Shown: positions 37,988-42,717 of the stretch, piece after piece
Position numbering within the stretch: position 1 is the stretch's first letter
Layout of the letters: the number at the start of each line of letters is the position of its first letter
IMG/VR virus record: IMGVR_UViG_3300045965_000114
Coordinates: 1 to 42,717 of that record
Strand: one strand, 5' to 3'
Length of the DNA: 42,717 nt
DNA from: a virus
The notes under the pieces: generated by a model
What the model was told of the DNA's origin: nothing
The model's database searches: none
What the model saw: only the letters and a program-made list of their open reading frames with translations
Position numbers and translations under genes: made by a program

Positions 37988-38163
37988 CACGGGACCTGAT
38001 AGCAGAGCGACGTGTACGGCGTGACGTTGTCCCGCGTCGTCATGTAGTGAACGCGGGCCGCATTGCAAGCCTTCAAGCTCGGGAACGGGCCGGGGGTGGC
38101 ATCGTGAGCGGGATCGCCCGTAAAGCTATAACTGACGAATAGGACGACAAACGCGAACGCCAT
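37987..38163 (-). CDS. Small exported or anchored protein, 58 aa
   Basis: MAFAFVVLFVSYSFTGDPAH starts with a hydrophobic stretch, followed by a soluble part with two Cys (ACNAARVHYMT, LCYQVP). TGATG coupling with the 28-aa peptide and the next gene. Below the usual length cut-off. Unknown. Confidence 0.5.
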   Translation of the reverse strand: MAFAFVVLFVSYSFTGDPAHDATPGPFPSLKACNAARVHYMTTRDNVTPYTSLCYQVP

Positions 38164-38249
38164 CACACCGCTCCGGTCTTGGGGATCGTGTCGAGCCAGC
38201 GGGCGAGGCGAGCGCCCAGCCAGCGACCGAGCGCCCGCATCATCGCCAT
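38163..38249 (-). CDS. Cationic amphipathic peptide, 28 aa
   Basis: Sequence MAMMRALGRWLGARLARWLD followed by TIPKTGAV: four Arg and two Trp spaced on one face of a helix. TAATG at 38249 and TGATG at 38163 couple it to both neighbours. May be a membrane-active or lysis peptide; length and coupling are the only evidence. Confidence 0.4.
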   Translation of the reverse strand: MAMMRALGRWLGARLARWLDTIPKTGAV

Positions 38250-38512
38250 TACCGCCCGCGAAATTCCTGCTTCACCAACGCCATGAGTTGCTTCTGCGTC
38301 AGGTCCGGGGTCTCCCGATGCCGGGATTCGGCCCACCGGATTTTCTCGAGTTCGAGTTTGGCGTCCTGCACCGCCTGCTCGGCGGCGAGCCGCATTTTGT
38401 AGAGGCGGGCCGCGATCGTGCCCCGTCTGGGCGGCCCAAACCTCTTCTCCAGGTCTGCCCGTTCCGCGTCGACCTTCCTTTTCTCTTCGATTTCGGGAGT
38501 CGCTCCGCTCAT
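38249..38512 (-). CDS. Helical hypothetical protein, 87 aa
   Basis: Strong GGAGGT site five bases before the ATG. Charged helix through most of the length (EEKRKVDAERADLEKRFG, LAAEQAVQDAKLELEKIRW), ending LTQKQLMALVKQEFRG. Likely dimeric coiled coil. It is the lead gene of the small-peptide train at 38.5-37.2 kb. Confidence 0.6.
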   Translation of the reverse strand: MSGATPEIEEKRKVDAERADLEKRFGPPRRGTIAARLYKMRLAAEQAVQDAKLELEKIRWAESRHRETPDLTQKQLMALVKQEFRGR

Positions 38513-38533
38513 GACGGACCTCCGCGTGAGGGG

Positions 38534-38716
38534 TTAACTGCACAGATCGGGCGGGCCATAGGTCGCGTAGACGGGCCGCCCCTCGAGAACCGCGATCCGC
38601 TGGGCGCATTCGATGAGCCGCTGCCGGCGACGCTCGGCGAGCTCCGTAAGCGCCTTGACTTCTTCGCGCAGCGCCGCAATGGTCGCGAGCAAGTCGTCAC
38701 GCTCCGTGTGGGTCAT
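38534..38716 (-). CDS. Coiled-coil small protein, 60 aa
   Basis: MTHTERDDLLATIAALREEV and ELAERRRQRLIECAQRIAVL form a heptad helix, followed by a YATYGPPDLC tail. GGGAG sits six bases before the ATG. Probably an early-region regulator or structural helix; unknown. Confidence 0.6.
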   Translation of the reverse strand: MTHTERDDLLATIAALREEVKALTELAERRRQRLIECAQRIAVLEGRPVYATYGPPDLCS

Positions 38717-38764
38717 GGCAGCTCCCGTGCGGGGTGGGGGGTGATTCGCGAACGAGGAGCCAGA

Positions 38765-38783
38765 CTGTCCGTGTCTGTCCGTG
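38765..38783. repeat. Two CTGTCCGTG repeats (integrase arm-site candidates)
   Basis: CTGTCCGTG at 38765-38773 and 38775-38783, 10 bp apart, followed by the 38809-38837 hairpin. TGTCCG recurs at 38971 and 38997 and twice near 33567-33580. Repeats of this kind beside an integrase can be arm-type binding sites. Confidence 0.4.
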
Positions 38784-38808
38784 AACGGGGGGATGAAGCG
38801 ACCCCGGA

Positions 38809-38837
38809 GGCCACCGTACTAGTCATCGGCGGTGGCC
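38809..38837. terminator. Hairpin at end of integrase operon
   Basis: GGCCACCG at 38809-38816 pairs with CGGTGGCC at 38830-38837, an 8-bp stem with a 13-nt loop containing ACTAGT. It lies about 80 nt below the stop of the GIY-YIG gene. A terminator or part of an attachment-site region. Confidence 0.5.
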
Positions 38838-38912
38838 CCCAAGGCACTGAAAGTACGTCAGAGACGACTAGCGGATTATTTCCTCGCTCTCTACTGCAAA
38901 ATGCGCGGATGG

Positions 38913-39578
38913 TCATATTGCCGCACTTTTTTCTTGAGAGATGTCACTGATTTCACCAGGTTCCGTAGAGTGTCCGTTGTTGCTCTGTACGTCCGCTGTC
39001 CGCCACTTGGTGTTCAGTTGGGGCCTCAAAGAGCGTATGGCATGGACTTCAAAGGTCGCTGCGTCCTTCTCAGTGCCGAACGTCCAGAGCAGCAGATGAT
39101 CATCGTCCTTGATCACCACTGATCCCTCTGGCCTGATCGCTGCGTCAAGGCGGTGATGATTGGCGGCGCATGGACGGGAGATGCCGACAGCGCTCCGGCC
39201 GATGTAGAGGGCTCGCCCCTGGCGGAAGTAGCCATAGACGACATACCCGAACATGCGGCGCAGCTCGGGAGGTTCAAACACAACGGGAGTCGGCCCCCCG
39301 AGCATCAGCGCGGTATGAATCACCGCCCAGTCGTGGGGCGTATAGGACGCTTTCGGCTGTCGAAGCCTCAGTGCTTGGGGATCACCGAGGCCGCGGTACG
39401 ACAACGCCCGGACCTTTAACTTCAGGGCTTCCCGAGCGTCCTCCTCCGTACAATCGGATGGGCGTTTTCTGAGTAACTTCGCGACTGACTCACGCCGCTC
39501 CTTTTTGTTCGCGTAGTAGGCGATGAACCAGGTCCCGCTCTCTCGATGACGGAAGATGCGCCCGCTACCACGTTTCAC
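38913..39578 (-). CDS. Integrase arm-domain/GIY-YIG nuclease fusion, 221 aa
   Basis: Residues about 5-60 (GSGRIFRHRESGTWFIAYY, then RESVAKLL and TEEDAREALKL) match, residue by residue, the arm-binding domain of the integrase next door (GFGRVFKRRNGGYAIAYY, RESVARAL, TEQDAKALLEQ). A linker is followed at about 111-190 by GYVVYGYFRQGRALYIGRS, HHR near 141-143, and FEVHAIRSLRPQLN with the catalytic Glu near 177, a GIY-YIG nuclease. The ATG at 39578 overlaps the integrase stop as ATGA. It would cut DNA near sites that the arm domain recognises; the target is unproven. The ends after about 190 look disordered. Confidence 0.85.
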   Translation of the reverse strand: MKRGSGRIFRHRESGTWFIAYYANKKERRESVAKLLRKRPSDCTEEDAREALKLKVRALSYRGLGDPQALRLRQPKASYTPHDWAVIHTALMLGGPTPVVFEPPELRRMFGYVVYGYFRQGRALYIGRSAVGISRPCAANHHRLDAAIRPEGSVVIKDDDHLLLWTFGTEKDAATFEVHAIRSLRPQLNTKWRTADVQSNNGHSTEPGEISDISQEKSAAI

Positions 39579-40654
39579 GCCTTCTGTGCCTCCCTGTGCT
39601 CCTGGAGGCGTTCAAGGGTCTTCGCGAGCGTCTTTCGGTCGACTATGGCGTAGCGATAGAAGACCGACATGGAGCGATGCCCGGTCACCTTCGCGGCGAC
39701 GTGCGGGTCTACGCCGGCGTCGATCATGTCTCGAGCCGCAGAGCGTCGGAGGTCATGCGGCACGCGCCCGACCACGCCCGCGGCCGCGCACGCCTGACGC
39801 CAAACGTGCCGATAATCCACGATTGGCTTGCCGTTCCTGTGGAAAACCCATGGGCATTCCGCGGCCGCGACCTTCCTAGCGAGCCACCGTCGCTCTATAA
39901 GCCACGTCAGGTCCCCGACCAAGGGGAGGACACGCCCCTCCCCGTTCTTCGTGTCCTGGAGGCGAATCTCGCCCCGTACACGGTCCACCTGAGTCCAGGT
40001 GAGCCCCTTCGCCTCCCCGCCCCGCCAGCCGGTCAGGTGCTCGAATTCGACGAGGTCGGCGACGGCTTCCGTGGTCGGCTTCTTCCGGAGCTCGGCGATG
40101 ACGGCGCGCGCCTGGTCGGGTTCGAAGAAGCCTTGGCGGGCGTTCTGGACCCGGATACTCGGGAAGTACGGCAGGGTCGCAATCAGGCGCTCTTTGTGGG
40201 CCAGGCGCATCGCGGCCCGGAGGTTGGCGATCCGGAGGGCGACGGTGCCGGGCTTGTAGCCTTTGTCTAGTAGCCGCTGGCTCCACCGCTTGAGCAGCGG
40301 CGAGGTCAGATTGCGGACTGGCGTCTTGGCCCCGAGCTCGCCCGCGATCATGCGCGACTGGATCTCCAGCCACTTGATGCCCTTCTTGCCGGCGAGCTTC
40401 ATCGTTTCGATACGGTTGTTGAGGACGTCGGCGAGGGTGTCGAGGGGCGTGGTGATGAGGGTGCCTTGGCGGCGTTCGCCGAGGCGTTGCTCGAGCAGGG
40501 CTTTCGCGTCCTGCTCGGTGACTTCGTGGGCTTGGCGGCCGAGGGCGCGGGCGACGGACTCGCGCATCTCGACGCCGTCAAGATAGTAGGCGATCGCGTA
40601 ACCGCCATTTCTTCGTTTGAACACCCGTCCGAAACCGCGCAACCTTGCTTTCAT
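39575..40654 (-). CDS. int: Tyrosine integrase, 359 aa
   Basis: Arm-binding domain at residues about 1-65, core-binding domain 65-165, catalytic domain 175-340. Catalytic set: Arg 211 (TGWRGGEAKGL), Lys near 236 (DTKNGEG), His 300-Arg 303 (HDLRRSAA), His 326 (TGHRS), Tyr 335 (FYRYAIV). It recombines attP with a host attB by strand exchange. TAATG coupling with the Mom-like gene upstream and ATGA with the GIY-YIG gene downstream. The phage is therefore temperate. Confidence 0.95.
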   Translation of the reverse strand: MKARLRGFGRVFKRRNGGYAIAYYLDGVEMRESVARALGRQAHEVTEQDAKALLEQRLGERRQGTLITTPLDTLADVLNNRIETMKLAGKKGIKWLEIQSRMIAGELGAKTPVRNLTSPLLKRWSQRLLDKGYKPGTVALRIANLRAAMRLAHKERLIATLPYFPSIRVQNARQGFFEPDQARAVIAELRKKPTTEAVADLVEFEHLTGWRGGEAKGLTWTQVDRVRGEIRLQDTKNGEGRVLPLVGDLTWLIERRWLARKVAAAECPWVFHRNGKPIVDYRHVWRQACAAAGVVGRVPHDLRRSAARDMIDAGVDPHVAAKVTGHRSMSVFYRYAIVDRKTLAKTLERLQEHREAQKA

Positions 40655-41217
40655 TAAGTCCCCCTCTCCCCCGCTTTGGTTTGTGACGCTGGGCCGGGGG
40701 CGGGGGCGCTCCCGTGAGAGTGAGATCGGCCGATCCCACTCGACCCAGCGGTGCGACTATCTTTAATGCGCAGCAATTCCGGGCGGTCAGCATCATCGCG
40801 GAGTACATATATCCAGCGGTCCTTCACGGCTTGTGGCCCACTGCCCCAATCGCCGTTACCAGTTGGCGGCGGGAACAAGCGATGCCACGTCGGAGCCCAT
40901 TGCCAATTACAGGCTTTATAGAGCGCCCCCGTGTGTCCCTGGCTTGGGTCGCTGTAACTCACGAGGGTCGTTAGGTCCGGCCGCGCCTTCGTGATCCATC
41001 GACGCCATCGGGCAAATTGTTGAGAGCCGCCGTTCTTCGTCCCGACCAAACACCAACGCACCAGCTCGAGCCAGCGATCATGTGGAAGCCGACGCGACGT
41101 AGGCGCAGCCCACACCATCACGCCAAATTCATCTTGCCAAGCGATCCCGCGATCGGTCGGGCCGAGATAGTGATTGCGATCCAAGAACTCGGCGACTCGA
41201 CGAACGGGAACAATCAT
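40654..41217 (-). CDS. Mom-like DNA-modification protein, 187 aa
   Basis: RNHYLGPTDRGIAWQDEFGV near residues 14-33, a helix WLELVRWCLVG, and the key segment TLVSYSDPSQGHTGALYKAC (about 84-103), a pattern that recurs in phage Mom-like adenine-modification proteins and relatives of the GNAT fold. WAPTWHRLFPPP follows. The tail (about 150-187) is Ser/Gly-rich. It would add a carbamoylmethyl-type group to adenine or act on another substrate; the call is by pattern. It sits just upstream of int and is coupled by ATGA to the HTH gene. Confidence 0.6.
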   Translation of the reverse strand: MIVPVRRVAEFLDRNHYLGPTDRGIAWQDEFGVMVWAAPTSRRLPHDRWLELVRWCLVGTKNGGSQQFARWRRWITKARPDLTTLVSYSDPSQGHTGALYKACNWQWAPTWHRLFPPPTGNGDWGSGPQAVKDRWIYVLRDDADRPELLRIKDSRTAGSSGIGRSHSHGSAPAPGPASQTKAGERGT

Positions 41218-41570
41218 CGCTTCAGCCACGGATACGCCGGCCGCTCCTCTTCTATTGCTCGAAATTCGGGCCGCTGCTGCCACGCCTCGATGGCCTTGCG
41301 CGACCAGGCGAGGCGGCGGGTGCCGGTTGGGAGGGTCAAGGCTTTGAAGGTTGAGCGGGCTCCGCGTGCGAGCGTGCGCGGCGCGATCCCTACGAGCCTA
41401 GCCGCTTCGCTAGTCGTGAGCGTCTCGGCCAGCGCGCGCTCCATCGCGACCGACGGACGCGGCTCGCCCATCAGGGCCAACGCACACGCCATCAGCGTCC
41501 TCACGAGAACATCACGCGGTACGCCCCGCGCCAGCTCGGGATTCGTCGCGACGGCGTCGAGGGTGATCAC
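41214..41570 (-). CDS. HTH_17 / excisionase-like DNA-binding protein, 118 aa
   Basis: LTTSEAARLVGIAPRTLARG (about residues 51-70) followed by a strand region TLPTGTRRLAWSRKAIEAWQ is the standard MerR/excisionase-like HTH with wing. The N-terminal 50 residues are helical. Position two genes upstream of int suits a recombination-directionality factor or regulator; not proven. ATGA overlaps on both sides. Confidence 0.65.
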   Translation of the reverse strand: MITLDAVATNPELARGVPRDVLVRTLMACALALMGEPRPSVAMERALAETLTTSEAARLVGIAPRTLARGARSTFKALTLPTGTRRLAWSRKAIEAWQQRPEFRAIEEERPAYPWLKR

Positions 41571-41878
41571 TTGCTGAAATGGAGTTCAAGCCAGAGCATG
41601 TATCGCGCCACTTGCTTCCCACATCCCGTGCGCGCAATGAACGCATCGACGGCGTCCTGATCCAGACACTCAGGCGCGAACCGATGGCGCTGGTTCTTCA
41701 GGAGTCGGCGGCCCGTCCAGGGATCGGTGCATTGGCAGGACCACGTCGTCTGCACCGGCAACGGCCCCACCACGGGCTCGTGGTATGGGCGCGGCGTCTT
41801 CGGACCAGCGCACCCGCAGTAGTGGATAAGATGTCTGGCCTTATCGAAGACACACGCGCAGTCGATCGCGACGGTCAC
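41567..41878 (-). CDS. Cys-rich hypothetical protein, 103 aa, GTG start
   Basis: A GTG at 41878 overlaps the previous stop as GTGA, which I prefer to the longer frame. Cys-containing pairs include CACVF, HYCGCAGP, CQCTDPW and CLDQ; these could form a zinc site. The C-terminal half, DAFIARTGCGKQVARYMLWL, is helical. Possibly an accessory of recombination or replication. Unknown. Confidence 0.55.
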   Translation of the reverse strand: MTVAIDCACVFDKARHLIHYCGCAGPKTPRPYHEPVVGPLPVQTTWSCQCTDPWTGRRLLKNQRHRFAPECLDQDAVDAFIARTGCGKQVARYMLWLELHFSK

Positions 41879-42717
41879 GCCCCAAACCTCGACAGCAGAA
41901 ACTTGCTCATATCCGTGAGCGCTGCCACGTCGCACTTCCGGGGGTCCGCGTCAGGCGAGCCGAGGTAGGTCTGTTTGTAGGTCTTCACGTCGTCAGCCGT
42001 GATCTTCTTACGGGCCAGCTCGCGCTTGATGATGTCCCCGATCTCCCGCACGAGCTGATCCTTGAGGGCGACATCCTCGGGCACGCGAAACAGTGACTCA
42101 TCTTGGGCGAGCTCATCCGGATCGGAGGGCATCGGCGCGACGGGGACGGCCTGCGACCTATCGCCGCCCCTCGGCCCGCCGCTCTTCACATCAGGGAGAT
42201 CGGTGTCCTCGAGGTCCTGCGTGAAAATGTCGCTGGCCGCCGTGACATTGAGCACCGCCGCGACCAGTGCCCGCTTGTTGGCGATCTTCTTGACCGTGTT
42301 GTAGCAGTCGGCGAGGTCCGGATTCGGCACGCGGTCAACCGATTGCCCTTCGATGGCCGCCGCGCCATCCTTCCACTTCGCGCCGCAGCCGCCCTTCTTG
42401 GCGAAGCACACCCAGCCGCCGCCATACTCGGCCCGGCCCTTGATGATGGCATCCTGACCGCATTCCGGGCACAGTCGCGCGCCCTTGCGGTAGGCATACT
42501 TCGATTCCTTCGTGGAACACATCCCCTCACCGGAACCCATGCGCTGCCCGCTCGGAATGTGATAGAGCGTACATTTGCTATCAATGGTCAGGTGGGCACC
42601 GTCGTAGGTCTTGGTGCTCTCATACTCAGGATCGAAACGGAAGGTCAGCAACAGCTTCTCGGCGCCAGGCTTCAGCAGCGTCGGCTTCTGCGTGCCCGGA
42701 ATGGTCCCGTAGTGCTC
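41875..42717 (-). CDS. Recombination-type phage protein, 3' part (cut by window edge), 280 aa visible
   Basis: First visible residues EHYGTIPGTQKPTLLKPGAE, then KLLLTFRFDPEYE, continuing with a zinc ribbon CPECGQD...GGWVCFAKKGGCGAKW, and NKRALVAAVLNVTAASDIFT followed by QDLED. The HYGxIPGT...KPGAEKL beginning and the ASDIFTQDLED part recur together in phage proteins placed beside replication and recombination genes, where ssDNA annealing has been suggested. The start lies outside the window; I infer that it is at 105 (see first entry). Function uncertain. Confidence 0.65.
   Translation of the reverse strand, partial: EHYGTIPGTQKPTLLKPGAEKLLLTFRFDPEYESTKTYDGAHLTIDSKCTLYHIPSGQRMGSGEGMCSTKESKYAYRKGARLCPECGQDAIIKGRAEYGGGWVCFAKKGGCGAKWKDGAAAIEGQSVDRVPNPDLADCYNTVKKIANKRALVAAVLNVTAASDIFTQDLEDTDLPDVKSGGPRGGDRSQAVPVAPMPSDPDELAQDESLFRVPEDVALKDQLVREIGDIIKRELARKKITADDVKTYKQTYLGSPDADPRKCDVAALTDMSKFLLSRFGA

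Noticed and set aside
38713-38826. Minus-strand frame ending in ATGA with the 38716 gene
   Set aside because: Ser/Thr/Pro-rich string without motif, start inside the hairpin at 38809-38837, and the next gene has its own good ribosome-binding site.
1-42717. CRISPR arrays or tRNA genes
   Set aside because: I found no regularly spaced direct repeats with spacers and no cloverleaf candidate on reading both strands; this was a visual scan, so short or divergent cases could be missed.
1-42717. Alternative genetic code with TGA as Trp (suggested by the TGA in the Fn3-like domain)
   Set aside because: TGA ends many well-supported genes, including ATGA-coupled ones, and no other essential gene shows in-frame TGA.

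Overview
The window looks like a nearly complete temperate tailed-phage genome of the short-tailed (podovirus-like) type, GC-rich throughout. It carries a DUF5309/SU10-type major capsid protein with scaffold and portal, a large terminase, a head-tail adaptor, a nozzle-like protein, tail fibre and beta-helix proteins, and a tyrosine integrase. No tape-measure, sheath or tail-tube gene is recognisable. The host cannot be named from the sequence. Almost every gene is on the minus strand and most neighbours overlap by ATGA, GTGA, TGATG or TAATG, so one long leftward, translationally coupled gene train runs from about 42.7 kb to 1 kb. Only two convincing plus-strand genes exist (1530-1760 and 5817-6023). 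The two window ends fall inside one gene: its N-terminus is at 1-105 and its remainder at 41875-42717. The window is therefore probably a circular or permuted genome cut once, with roughly 27 nt missing at the join.

Layout in transcription order. 42.7-38.9 kb: a recombination-type protein, a zinc-binding protein, an HTH protein, a Mom-like DNA-modification protein, the tyrosine integrase, and a GIY-YIG nuclease fused to a copy of the integrase arm-binding domain. 38.8-37.2 kb: small coiled-coil, membrane and cationic peptides (possible lysis region). 37.2-34.2 kb: homing endonuclease, RuvC-like resolvase, C5-cytosine methyltransferase, a replication-initiation-like protein and HTH proteins. 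34.1-31.6 kb: possible small terminase, large terminase and small genes. 31.6-25.5 kb: an HNH nuclease, then a run of genes whose products start with Sec-type signal peptides, including a beta-helix spike-like protein that contains a 30-bp perfect inverted repeat. 25.5-16.3 kb: portal, HNH, small proteins, scaffold, capsid, and a family of tiny basic MPP[KR] proteins. 16.3-1.8 kb: adaptor, fibre, nozzle, probable ejection/internal virion proteins, a repeat-bearing appendage protein and a small membrane protein. 1.8-0.1 kb: a divergent Cro/CI-like switch and tiny Zn-ribbon genes.

Striking points are the GIY-YIG/integrase-arm fusion, three related HNH_3 nucleases plus three other HNH-type genes and one GIY-YIG, the secreted-protein block, a TGA inside an Fn3-like domain, a short RLSD motif shared by five virion-region proteins, and two short Trp/Arg cationic peptides. 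No endolysin is recognisable. Functions come from motif reading only; no database search was run.
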